This document shows positions 7,664 through 15,546 of a DNA stretch of 64,000 nt, piece by piece. The position numbers and the translations under genes are program-made. The DNA is from Octadecabacter algicola (GTDB taxonomy: Bacteria; Pseudomonadota; Alphaproteobacteria; Rhodobacterales; Rhodobacteraceae). The stretch covers positions 62,001 to 126,000 of the forward strand of contig NZ_JAKGAR010000003.1 in NCBI RefSeq assembly GCF_021532625.1, in the 5' to 3' direction. Under the pieces are notes generated by a model, which worked only from the letters and a program-made list of their open reading frames with translations, was not told where the DNA came from and searched no databases. How positions within the stretch are numbered: position 1 is the stretch's first letter; each line of letters opens with the position of its first letter.

Positions 7664-9007
7664 ATGACAGATAAATCCAGCGGCGCACCTCTAACCGCGC
7701 CAATCCAATCCGCAACGTTCTCCAACCCTGTAAACGCCGAGATCCGCCGCGCTGCGGCGACTGGTATCTATGACATTCGCGGCGGTGGGGCGAAACGCAA
7801 ATTGCCCCATTTCGACGACCTGCTATTCCTTGGAGCCTCCATGTCGCGCTACCCGCTCGAGGGGTACCGCGAGAAGTGCGAAACGTCCGTGTCACTTGGC
7901 ACCCGTTTTGCCAAGAACCCGATTGAGTTGGATATCCCAGTTACCATCGCGGGCATGTCCTTTGGTGCCCTTTCCGGCCCTGCCAAAGAGGCCTTGGGCC
8001 GTGGTGCGAGCCTTGCGGGGACATCTACGACCACTGGTGACGGCGGCATGACCAATGAAGAACGCGGTCATTCCAACAAACTGGTCTATCAGTATTTGCC
8101 CTCGCGTTACGGGATGAATCCAGACGATCTGCGTCGCGCCGACGCGATTGAAATCGTTGTTGGTCAGGGCGCAAAACCGGGCGGCGGTGGCATGTTACTA
8201 GGCCAAAAAATAAGCGACCGCGTCGCAGAGATGCGCAACTTGCCCAAAGGCATCGATCAACGGTCCGCTTGTCGTCACCCGGACTGGACGGGCCCTGATG
8301 ATCTTGAAATCAAAATCCTAGAGCTTCGTGAAATCACAGGTTGGAAAGTTCCGATTTACATAAAAGTCGGCGGCGCGCGCCCTTATTTTGATACGACCCT
8401 TGCAGTCAAAGCGGGTGCCGATGTTGTCGTATTGGATGGTATGCAGGGCGGCACAGCTGCCACACAGGATGTGTTTATCGAAAACGTTGGCCAACCGATC
8501 TTGGCGTGTATTCGTGAATCCGTTCGCGCCTTACAAGACCTCGGAATGCACCGCGAGGTGCAGTTAATCGTGTCGGGCGGTATCCGCACCGGTGCGGACG
8601 TGGCCAAGGCCATGGCCATGGGTGCTGACGCAGTTGCCATCGGCACAGCTGCCCTCATCGCCCTCGGGGATAATGACCCGAAATGGGAGGCCGAGTACAA
8701 TGCACTTGGTACCACGGCCGGTGCTTATGACGATTGGCACGAGGGCAAAGACCCCGCAGGTATCACCACCCAAGACCCCGAATTGATGAAACGTTTTGAT
8801 CCCATCGAAGGCGGACGGCGTTTGAACAATTACCTCAAGGTGATGACGCTCGAAGCGCAAACCATCGCGCGCGCTTGCGGCAAAAACCATCTGCACAACC
8901 TCGAGCCCGAGGATCTTTGTGCGTTGACGATGGAAGCCGCCGCCATGGCCAAGATCCCGCTTGCTGGCACCGACTGGTACCCCGGCAAACCAGGCACATC
9001 TTTTTAA
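7664..9007 (+). CDS. mgsC: N-methylglutamate synthase subunit C (FMN-binding glutamate-synthase-like)
   Basis: This 447-residue protein resembles the FMN-binding synthase domain of GltB. The region GQGAKPGGGGMLLGQKIS is the characteristic glutamate-synthase signature. Later stretches (VVLDGMQGGTAATQDVF, VSGGIRTGADVAKAMAMG and MGADAVAIGTAAL) are the TIM-barrel phosphate/FMN-binding loops. A short cysteine region near the C-terminus could hold the Fe-S cluster seen in relatives, but I do not see a full three-cysteine signature, so the cluster is unproven here. The gene begins nine bases after mgsB and is followed 63 bases later by gmaS. It catalyses the synthase step that forms N-methylglutamate and glutamate. 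Alternative names in databases are glxD or glutamate synthase family protein. Confidence 0.87.
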   Translation: MTDKSSGAPLTAPIQSATFSNPVNAEIRRAAATGIYDIRGGGAKRKLPHFDDLLFLGASMSRYPLEGYREKCETSVSLGTRFAKNPIELDIPVTIAGMSFGALSGPAKEALGRGASLAGTSTTTGDGGMTNEERGHSNKLVYQYLPSRYGMNPDDLRRADAIEIVVGQGAKPGGGGMLLGQKISDRVAEMRNLPKGIDQRSACRHPDWTGPDDLEIKILELREITGWKVPIYIKVGGARPYFDTTLAVKAGADVVVLDGMQGGTAATQDVFIENVGQPILACIRESVRALQDLGMHREVQLIVSGGIRTGADVAKAMAMGADAVAIGTAALIALGDNDPKWEAEYNALGTTAGAYDDWHEGKDPAGITTQDPELMKRFDPIEGGRRLNNYLKVMTLEAQTIARACGKNHLHNLEPEDLCALTMEAAAMAKIPLAGTDWYPGKPGTSF

Positions 9008-9070
9008 CTGAAAACGAGGGCGCGGCCACGCAGTTCGCGCCCCATTCTTTGCTTCACAGGGAAATCCGCA

Positions 9071-10396
9071 ATGACCACAGATCTTGCCAAATTCGCAGCC
9101 GACAACGGCGTTAAATATTTCATGATCAGTTTCACCGACCTGTTTGGCGGCCAACGCGCCAAGCTTGTTCCTGCGCGCGCCATCGCGGACATGCAGGAAG
9201 ACGGGGCCGGTTTTGCGGGTTTCGCCACATGGTTGGACCTGACGCCAGCCCACCCAGATATGTTGGCGGTGCCCGATCCAGAGGCCGTAATCATCCTTCC
9301 ATGGAACCGCGAAATCGCGTGGGTACCAGCCGATTGCGTCATGGAAGGCCAACCCGTCGCGCAAGCTCCGCGCAACGTGCTACACCGTTTGATTGATGAA
9401 GCTGCCGAGGAAGGCATGCGCGTCAAAACGGGGATCGAAGCTGAATTCTTCTTGCTGACACCCGACGGTGAGCAGATCAGTGACCCCTACGACACGGCAG
9501 CCAAACCCTGTTACGATCAGCAGGCGTTCATGCGCCGCCTTGAGGTGATCCAAGAAATCAGCGACCACATGCTAGAGCTCGGCTGGAACCCCTATCAGAA
9601 CGACCACGAGGACGCGAACGGTCAGTGGGAAATGAACTGGGATTACGACGACGCGCTTGCCACGGCGGATAAGCACAGTTTCTTCAAGTTTATGGTTAAG
9701 ACCGTCGCGGAAAAATACGGCTACCGCGCCACGTTCATGCCCAAACCCGTTGAGGGCCTAACCGGCAACGGTTGCCACGCCCACATCTCGGTCTGGGATC
9801 TGGACGGCAAAACCAATGTCTTCGCGATGGAACCTAACGACAGTAGCCAGACAGCCGAACTCGGCCTGTCCGAGAAAGGCCGCACGTTCCTTGGCGGGAT
9901 CATGAAACACGCCAGCGCCTTGGCCGCCATCACCAACCCGACAGTCAACAGCTACAAACGCATCAACGCGCCGCGCACGACATCTGGTGCCACATGGGCC
10001 CCTAACACCGTTACATGGACAGGTAACAACCGCACTCACATGGTGCGTGTTCCCGGCCCGGGCCGTTTCGAATTGCGCTTACCAGACGGCGCCGTGAACC
10101 CATACTTGTTGCAGGCCGTTATCATTGCGGCGGGCCTGTCAGGTGTGCGTAACAAGGCCGACCCAGGCAAACGCCACGACATCGACATGTATGCCGAAGG
10201 CCACAAAGTGCGCGGTGCGCCAAAACTGCCCCTCAACATGTTGGACGCCTTGCGCGACTACGACAAAGACAAGGGCCTTAAGGAAGCCATGGGCGAAGAA
10301 TTCTCTGCCTCTTACCTCAAAATGAAGATGCAGGAATGGAACAGCTTCGTTGGGTTCTTCAGCCAATGGGAAAAGGACAACACATTAGATATTTGA
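9071..10396 (+). CDS. gmaS: Gamma-glutamylmethylamide synthetase (glutamine synthetase family)
   Basis: This 441-residue protein belongs to the glutamine synthetase type III/GlnT-like family. Landmarks are GIEAEFFLLT (metal-binding glutamate), NDHEDANGQWEMNW, GNGCHAHISVWD (the catalytic GxGxHxH-like loop) and RVPGPGRFELRLPDGAVNPY. In the N-methylglutamate pathway this enzyme uses ATP to couple methylamine to glutamate, giving gamma-glutamylmethylamide. The tight mgsABC-gmaS order is the main reason for choosing gmaS over ordinary glutamine synthetase. A good terminator follows the stop. The enzyme is the diagnostic marker of methylamine use in marine bacteria. No mgdABCD cluster follows here, so the downstream oxidation of N-methylglutamate must be encoded elsewhere or be missing. 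Confidence 0.9.
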   Translation: MTTDLAKFAADNGVKYFMISFTDLFGGQRAKLVPARAIADMQEDGAGFAGFATWLDLTPAHPDMLAVPDPEAVIILPWNREIAWVPADCVMEGQPVAQAPRNVLHRLIDEAAEEGMRVKTGIEAEFFLLTPDGEQISDPYDTAAKPCYDQQAFMRRLEVIQEISDHMLELGWNPYQNDHEDANGQWEMNWDYDDALATADKHSFFKFMVKTVAEKYGYRATFMPKPVEGLTGNGCHAHISVWDLDGKTNVFAMEPNDSSQTAELGLSEKGRTFLGGIMKHASALAAITNPTVNSYKRINAPRTTSGATWAPNTVTWTGNNRTHMVRVPGPGRFELRLPDGAVNPYLLQAVIIAAGLSGVRNKADPGKRHDIDMYAEGHKVRGAPKLPLNMLDALRDYDKDKGLKEAMGEEFSASYLKMKMQEWNSFVGFFSQWEKDNTLDI

Positions 10397-10420
10397 TTTG
10401 CTCAAAGTCTAATCAGATCA

Positions 10421-10451
10421 GGGCCGTGTTTCCCATTCGCGGCCCTTTTTT
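10421..10451 (+). terminator. Rho-independent terminator after gmaS
   Basis: GGGCCG and CGGCCC form a 6-bp GC stem with a 13-base loop, followed by TTTTTTG. It sits 24 bases past the gmaS stop and before eutB, so it separates the mgsABC-gmaS transcript from eutBC. Confidence 0.8.
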
Positions 10452-10487
10452 GTTGTCTGACTTGGTCTTGTATGGTCCCATTTCACT

Positions 10488-11861
10488 ATGAAATATTTTG
10501 CGGATATCGGCGGGCAACGCTTTAAATGGCCTTCCCTCAAACAACTTTTGGCTCATGCCACACCCGAACGCACTGGTGATCAGTTGGCGGGGCTTTGTGC
10601 CAGTGGACCCGTTGAGCGGCTCGCGGCACAGCGGTGTCTGGCAGATGTGCCACTGAAGGCGTTTCTGGATGATGTTTTGCAGGTTGAGGACGATGATGTC
10701 ACCGCCTTGATCATGGAACAGCAGGACGCCTCAGCCTTTTCGCCTATTGCTTCGCTTACCGTTGGAGCCTTTCGCGACTGGATGCTGACCCCAACGACAA
10801 CGGGCACGGATTTGACGGCGATCGCATGGGGTGTGACCCCTGAAATGGCCGCCGCCGTTAGTAAGATCATGCGCGCACAAGACCTGATCGCCGTTGCTGC
10901 CAAAATCGAAGTCGTGACCAAATTTCGTTCTACTATCGGGTTGCGCGGGCACTTGTCCACGCGCAACCAGCCTAACCACCCCGCCGATGACAGCCGTGGC
11001 ATCGCTCTCTCGGCAGTCGACGGGCTGTTGATGGGTACGGGCGACGCCGTAATCGGCGTGAACCCTGCCACGGATACCGTGCCCGATTATATTCGTATCT
11101 GCGAGGTGCTTGAGTTGATCCGAACACAGCTTGATATCCCGACGCAGCATTGCCTTCTTGGGCATGTCAGCACGGCAATCAAAGCAATGGAGCAAAACGC
11201 CCCTGTTGATTTGGTTTTTCAATCCGTCGCCGGATCAACCAAAGCCAACGCGGGTTTTGGCGTCACGCTGCCAATGTTGGACGAAGCTTACGATGCTGCG
11301 TACAACCTTGGTCGCGCCCCGGCAGGAAGCAATCTGATGTATTTCGAAACAGGGCAAGGCGCGGCACTGTCGGCAGATGCCCACCACGACATGGATCAAC
11401 AAACTATGGAAGTGCGCGCCTATGCTGTAGCGCGTCAATACAAGCCATTGCTGGTGAACACCGTGGTTGGGTTTATCGGACCGGAATACCTTGCGAATGG
11501 AAAACAGATCATTCGCGCCGCCTTGGAGGACCATTTTTGCGGCAAGTTGCTCGGCCTGCCGATGGGGGTGGATGTCTGCTACACTAACCATTCTTACGCC
11601 GATCAGGAAGACATGGACGTGTTGCTGACCGTGCTTTCCGCGGCTGGCGTTAGTTTTGTCATCACCGTCCCTGGATCGGACGATATCATGTTGAACTACC
11701 AAACTCTGTCACACCATGACGCCAATTATATCCGAACCACCTTGCAGCGACCTCCCGCGCCCGAATTCGCCGCTTGGATGGATCGTATGGGCATCGGGAC
11801 ACCTGATGTCAGAATCCCTTCAATCGAAAACGCCCTTGGCCAACTGCGGCTTCCCAACTGA
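10488..11861 (+). CDS. eutB: Ethanolamine ammonia-lyase large subunit
   Basis: This 457-residue protein is close in length to the family norm of about 453. Recognisable stretches include FRSTIGLRGHLSTRNQPNHP, YFETGQGAALSADAHHDMDQ and GLPMGVDVCYTNHSYADQED, which are typical EutB signatures. Together with EutC it binds adenosylcobalamin and splits ethanolamine into acetaldehyde and ammonia. No microcompartment shell genes, no EutA reactivase and no acetaldehyde dehydrogenase are adjacent, so this looks like a cytosolic nitrogen-scavenging version. Ethanolamine and methylated amines such as choline and TMAO derive from the same lipid pool, which explains the location. The eutC start overlaps the stop by one base. 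It follows the gmaS terminator, so it probably has its own promoter in the 36 bases before it, but none is obvious. Confidence 0.93.
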   Translation: MKYFADIGGQRFKWPSLKQLLAHATPERTGDQLAGLCASGPVERLAAQRCLADVPLKAFLDDVLQVEDDDVTALIMEQQDASAFSPIASLTVGAFRDWMLTPTTTGTDLTAIAWGVTPEMAAAVSKIMRAQDLIAVAAKIEVVTKFRSTIGLRGHLSTRNQPNHPADDSRGIALSAVDGLLMGTGDAVIGVNPATDTVPDYIRICEVLELIRTQLDIPTQHCLLGHVSTAIKAMEQNAPVDLVFQSVAGSTKANAGFGVTLPMLDEAYDAAYNLGRAPAGSNLMYFETGQGAALSADAHHDMDQQTMEVRAYAVARQYKPLLVNTVVGFIGPEYLANGKQIIRAALEDHFCGKLLGLPMGVDVCYTNHSYADQEDMDVLLTVLSAAGVSFVITVPGSDDIMLNYQTLSHHDANYIRTTLQRPPAPEFAAWMDRMGIGTPDVRIPSIENALGQLRLPN

Positions 11862-12610
11862 TGAATGATCCCCTTACCCCCCGCGGCGCAATTCGCGCCA
11901 TTACTCAAGCCCGCCTAAATTTTGGCCCGCCCCGTTTTGCTGCGGATACGGCGGCGTCATTGGACTTTGCCCTCGATCATGCGCGCGCCCGCGAGGCTGT
12001 TGAATCGGAACTGGATGTTGCGCGACTGACCGCTGGTCTTGATGCTTTGGGCTTGCCTCATGACATTGTCACCAGTTCAGCCGCCACCCGAGACGTATTC
12101 ATCACCCGCCCCGATCTGGGTCGCCTGTTGCCACAAGATCAGGCAGATGTACTGTCACGCCACGCTTCGCCCGATGTCGCTGTCGTCTTGGGCGATGGGC
12201 TTTCTGCCGTTGCGATTGCCTTAAATGGGGTAGCTTTCGTGACTGAGCTGCACAAAAAACTGTCCCAAGACGGACTAAACATTGGCCCAGTGATCCTAGC
12301 GCGGCAAGCGCGGGTCGCGTTGGGTGATGGCATCGCGTTGGCGCTAGCTGCCAAAACCGTTGTGATGATTGTTGGCGAACGCCCAGGACTATCGGCGGCA
12401 GACGGGTTGGGCGTTTACATCACCCAAAATCCGTCAGCACAAACACCAGACAGTGCACGCAATTGCATTTCGAATGTTCGTGCCGAAGGTTTGCCTATCC
12501 ACGACGCGGCACGCCAGACTTACGATTTAATCAAAGAGATGCGCGCGCTCGGTTGTAGCGGTGTTGCACTGAACCAAAGCCGTGCGACAAACGTTCTGAC
12601 GTCAGATTAA
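11861..12610 (+). CDS. eutC: Ethanolamine ammonia-lyase small subunit
   Basis: This 249-residue EutC protein has the hallmark stretches DHARAREAVESELD, TSSAATRDVFITRPDLGR, VGERPGLSAADGLGVY and NCISNVRAEGLP. The small subunit forms most of the lower part of the cobalamin-binding site and is required for activity. The ATG shares one base with the eutB stop codon (TGATG), so the two chains are translationally coupled. The N-terminal extension seen in enterobacterial EutC is shortened, as is common in alphaproteobacteria. The stop overlaps by four bases the stop of a membrane-protein gene on the opposite strand, so the two units converge without a spacer or terminator. Confidence 0.92.
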   Translation: MNDPLTPRGAIRAITQARLNFGPPRFAADTAASLDFALDHARAREAVESELDVARLTAGLDALGLPHDIVTSSAATRDVFITRPDLGRLLPQDQADVLSRHASPDVAVVLGDGLSAVAIALNGVAFVTELHKKLSQDGLNIGPVILARQARVALGDGIALALAAKTVVMIVGERPGLSAADGLGVYITQNPSAQTPDSARNCISNVRAEGLPIHDAARQTYDLIKEMRALGCSGVALNQSRATNVLTSD

Positions 12611-13014
12611 CGCAGCCACCCGCGTGCCCGCGCCGCCATCGAAATCCAAAATAAGATGCAGCCGACCAGAACCGAGATCCCTGTGCTTTGCAGGACTCCG
12701 ATGGACAAGCCCAATGTCATGACCATGTAAAACATAGTCACCAAAGCCCCCATCAACGAAAGCCCCAGCGCCTGAACGGCGGCCACCCGACGCAACAGCA
12801 GCAATATGCACCCAACAGCCCCGCCGTAGACCGCAACCGCAAAAACCGCTGACGCCCAGAATGGTCGCTGCGTGATAAACGAGCGCTGCGGCTCGGCCAG
12901 TTGAGCAACGAAGTCGGCGTTGTTCTGTGCGATGTAGCTGAGGCACCCCATCAAACTCCACACCAACCCCAAAGCGGCAATCGACCAATAACTAAAACTC
13001 GGCTTTTCCATCAT
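12607..13014 (-). CDS. Four-helix membrane protein of unknown function
   Basis: This 135-residue hydrophobic protein has about four transmembrane segments: residues about 8-27, 50-70, 78-102 and 107-126. A polar loop with NNADFVAQLAEPQRS lies between the first two. I do not recognise a named family. The start at MMEKPSFSYW was chosen because AAGGGACAG precedes it; a longer frame starting 54 codons upstream has no ribosome site and would run into the tmm promoter region. The gene is transcribed away from tmm, and the two share a 161-bp divergent spacer. It could be co-regulated with the methylamine genes, but nothing in the sequence proves a link. Confidence 0.65.
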   Translation of the reverse strand: MMEKPSFSYWSIAALGLVWSLMGCLSYIAQNNADFVAQLAEPQRSFITQRPFWASAVFAVAVYGGAVGCILLLLRRVAAVQALGLSLMGALVTMFYMVMTLGLSIGVLQSTGISVLVGCILFWISMAARARGWLR

Positions 13015-13118
13015 CTGTCCCTTGCTTAATGCGTCATCCCTACCGCAGCACAAAGGCGGATCAAAGCAAATATATGTCCCAATAGTGCTTAAGTTTTGTT
13101 CACTAGTAAGAATAATTA

Positions 13119-13147
13119 TTGACTTAGGGTAATCATCGCGGTGCAAT
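13119..13147 (+). promoter_or_regulatory. Candidate sigma-70-type promoter for tmm
   Basis: TTGACT (13119-13124), a 17-base spacer and TGCAAT (13142-13147) lie about 30-57 bases before the tmm ATG at 13176. The surrounding sequence is AT-rich (AAGAATAATTATTGAC). The -35 element is strong and the -10 element matches at four of six positions. Confidence 0.35.
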
Positions 13148-13175
13148 CCAGCAACCGCTATAAAAGGATTCCCCA

Positions 13176-14510
13176 ATGCCCAAACGTATCGCCATTCTCG
13201 GTGCTGGTCCCTCAGGCCTTGCCCAACTTCGTGCCTTTCAATCCGCTCAAGCTAAGGGAGAAGAAATCCCCGAGATCGTATGCTTTGAAAAGCAGTCTGA
13301 ATGGGGTGGGCTTTGGAATTACACTTGGCGTACGGGGCTCGATGAATACGGCGAACCGGTGCATGGCTCCATGTATCGCTATCTTTGGTCCAACGGACCA
13401 AAAGAAGGCTTGGAATTTGCGGATTATTCTTTCGAAGAACACTTCGGCAAACAGATCGCATCTTATCCACCCCGCGCTGTGCTGTTTGATTACATCCAAG
13501 GCCGTGTTCAAAAGGCCGGTGTGCGCGACCTGATCCGTTTTGAGACGGCCGTGCGTTGGGTGAAAAAGGACGGGGATATGTTTCAAGTTACCGTTTGCCA
13601 CCTTCCCGATGATCATACCTACACCGAAGAGTTCGATCATGTCATCGTTTGCACGGGGCACTTTAGCACCCCGAATGTTCCGCATTTCGACGGCTTTGAC
13701 AAATTCAAAGGCCGCGTGCTGCACGCCCATGATTTCCGCGATGCTATGGAGTTCAAAGATAAAGACATCCTGATCGTCGGGACCTCCTACTCCGCCGAGG
13801 ACATCGGTTCGCAGTGTTGGAAGTATGGCGCGAAATCCATAACCGTCAGTCACCGCACAGCCGCAATGGGATATGACTGGCCCGACAACTGGGCCGAAGT
13901 CCCCCTTCTGACCCACGTGGATGGCAACACCGCCTATTTCAAAGACGGCACTTCCAAAGATGTCGATGCGGTGATCCTGTGCACAGGTTACAAGCACCAC
14001 TTCCCGTTCCTACCCGACGAGCTAAAGCTCAAGACCGCAAACCGACTGGCGGCCGCAGACCTGTATAAAGGCGTGGTCTATGTGGACGAACCCGATCTGT
14101 TCTATGTCGGGATGCAGGACCAATGGTTCACATTCAACATGTTCGACGCGCAAGCGTGGTTCGTACGTGACGTGATCATGGGGCGTATCGCCTTGCCTGA
14201 CACGGCAGCGATGAAAGCTGATGTCGTCGACCGGATCGCGCGCGAAGATGCGGGCAAGGATGACTACGATGCGATCTGGTATCAGGGCGACTACATCAAG
14301 GAACTGATTTCAGAAACCGACTACCCCTCCTTTGACGTCGAAGGCGCCTGTAAGGCCTTCAAGGAATGGAAGGGGCACAAGAAGAAGAACATCATGACCT
14401 TCCGTGACAACGGCTACAAATCCGTCATCACCGGCACGATGGCGCCCAAGCACCATACGCCTTGGAAAGACGCGCTTGATGATAGCCTCGAGGTCTACCT
14501 GCAAAACTAA
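13176..14510 (+). CDS. tmm: Trimethylamine monooxygenase (flavin-containing monooxygenase)
   Basis: This 444-residue FMO-family enzyme has an N-terminal FAD fingerprint ([15 protein letters not shown]), the FMO identifying motif ([11 protein letters not shown], fitting FxGxxxHxxxY/F) and an NADPH site ([12 protein letters not shown]). The segment [19 protein letters not shown] and the stretch after it are characteristic of the bacterial Tmm subgroup, which oxidises trimethylamine to trimethylamine N-oxide with NADPH and O2. Length fits the family. The neighbours purU and tdm support the TMA-to-TMAO role. The ATG follows AAAAGGATTCCCC, an adequate ribosome site. Bacterial FMOs of this group also oxidise other amines and sulfides such as dimethyl sulfide, so activity beyond TMA is plausible. 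Confidence 0.92.
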   Translation: MPKRIAILGAGPSGLAQLRAFQSAQAKGEEIPEIVCFEKQSEWGGLWNYTWRTGLDEYGEPVHGSMYRYLWSNGPKEGLEFADYSFEEHFGKQIASYPPRAVLFDYIQGRVQKAGVRDLIRFETAVRWVKKDGDMFQVTVCHLPDDHTYTEEFDHVIVCTGHFSTPNVPHFDGFDKFKGRVLHAHDFRDAMEFKDKDILIVGTSYSAEDIGSQCWKYGAKSITVSHRTAAMGYDWPDNWAEVPLLTHVDGNTAYFKDGTSKDVDAVILCTGYKHHFPFLPDELKLKTANRLAAADLYKGVVYVDEPDLFYVGMQDQWFTFNMFDAQAWFVRDVIMGRIALPDTAAMKADVVDRIAREDAGKDDYDAIWYQGDYIKELISETDYPSFDVEGACKAFKEWKGHKKKNIMTFRDNGYKSVITGTMAPKHHTPWKDALDDSLEVYLQN

Positions 14511-14538
14511 TCCAAACTTCACAAACCCCATCAGCCGA

Positions 14539-14561
14539 ACCGCCCCCCAATCGGGGGCGGT
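14539..14561 (+). terminator. GC-rich stem-loop between tmm and purU
   Basis: ACCGCCCCC and GGGGGCGGT pair perfectly over nine bases with a five-base loop. No T-tract follows, so it may be a transcript-stabilising or pausing hairpin rather than a full terminator. It lies 29 bases past the tmm stop and 58 bases before purU. Confidence 0.5.
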
Positions 14562-14618
14562 CTGTGACCTTGGACACTCCAGTTACCATTTTATCACCAC
14601 TCGAACAGGACCACTTCA

Positions 14619-15503
14619 ATGAGTAAATACGCCCTCACCGTAACATGCCAATCCAAGCGCGGCATCGTTGCGGCCATCGCGAACTACCTTGCCGACAACA
14701 ACTGCAATATCACCGACAGCGCCCAGTTCGATGATAAGGAAACCGGCAACTTCTTTATGCGTGTCAGCTTTGATTGTGACGATAGCAAGGACCTCGTCGC
14801 GTTGACCGATGGCTTCACCAAGCCTGCCGAAGACTTTGGCATGGCCTACGAATTCCACGACGAAACCGTCAAAATGAAGGTCGTGATCATGGTTTCGCGG
14901 TTTGGTCACTGCCTGAACGATCTGTTGTATCGCTGGCGCATCGGCGCGTTGCCGATTGATATCGTTGCTGTGATTTCAAACCACATGGATTACCAAAAGG
15001 TCGTAGTAAACAACGATATCCCGTTCCACTGCATCAAGGTCACCAAAGAAAACAAGCCAGACGCCGAGGCCAAGATTATGTCGGTCGTCGAAGAATCCGG
15101 CGCGGAATTGATTGTACTGGCACGCTACATGCAAATCCTGTCCGATCAGATGTGCCAAAAGATGTCGGGCAAGATCATCAACATCCACCACTCGTTCTTA
15201 CCGAGCTTTAAGGGGGCGAACCCGTATAAGCAGGCGTTCCAACGTGGCGTGAAACTGATCGGGGCCACGTCCCATTATGTGACGGCTGACTTGGATGAAG
15301 GCCCGATTATCGAGCAAGACATTGTGCGCGTCACCCATGCGCAGTCACCAGAGGACTATGTGTCCCTAGGGCGTGATGTGGAAAGTCAGGCCCTATCCCG
15401 CGCCATCCATGCGCACATCCACCGTCGCGTTTTCCTGAACGGCAACAAAACCGTGGTCTTCCCAGCCTCACCAGGGTCGTTCGCCTCGGAACGGATGGGG
15501 TAA
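14619..15503 (+). CDS. purU: Formyltetrahydrofolate deformylase
   Basis: This 294-residue protein has an N-terminal ACT domain (residues about 5-80, starting YALTVTCQSKRGIVAAIANY) and a formyltransferase-fold catalytic domain. The catalytic Asn-His-Asp set is visible in IINIHHSFLPSFKG and in TADLDEGPI. It hydrolyses 10-formyl-tetrahydrofolate to formate and free tetrahydrofolate. Between tmm and tdm its role is to regenerate folate and release as formate the carbon loaded by Tdm and DmmD, rather than to feed purine synthesis. Formate can then be oxidised for energy. Roseobacters often keep folD, fhs or purU in these clusters; only purU is here. Strong terminator-like sequence lies just after the stop. 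Confidence 0.93.
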   Translation: MSKYALTVTCQSKRGIVAAIANYLADNNCNITDSAQFDDKETGNFFMRVSFDCDDSKDLVALTDGFTKPAEDFGMAYEFHDETVKMKVVIMVSRFGHCLNDLLYRWRIGALPIDIVAVISNHMDYQKVVVNNDIPFHCIKVTKENKPDAEAKIMSVVEESGAELIVLARYMQILSDQMCQKMSGKIINIHHSFLPSFKGANPYKQAFQRGVKLIGATSHYVTADLDEGPIIEQDIVRVTHAQSPEDYVSLGRDVESQALSRAIHAHIHRRVFLNGNKTVVFPASPGSFASERMG

Positions 15504-15513
15504 CCCGCCCAGC

Positions 15514-15546
15514 GCCCGCGACTAGCTTCGCGGGCGTTCTTTTTTT
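15514..15546 (+). terminator. Rho-independent terminator after purU
   Basis: CGCCCGCGA and TCGCGGGCG form a perfect nine-base stem with a six-base loop, followed by TTCTTTTTTT. It ends purU transcription. Its left arm ends at the last base of the convergent tdm gene, so the T-tract lies inside tdm coding sequence. Confidence 0.85.

Noticed and set aside
14539-14561. Strong terminator between tmm and purU
   Set aside because: The stem is perfect but lacks a T-tract, so full termination is not claimed; it is listed only as a hairpin.
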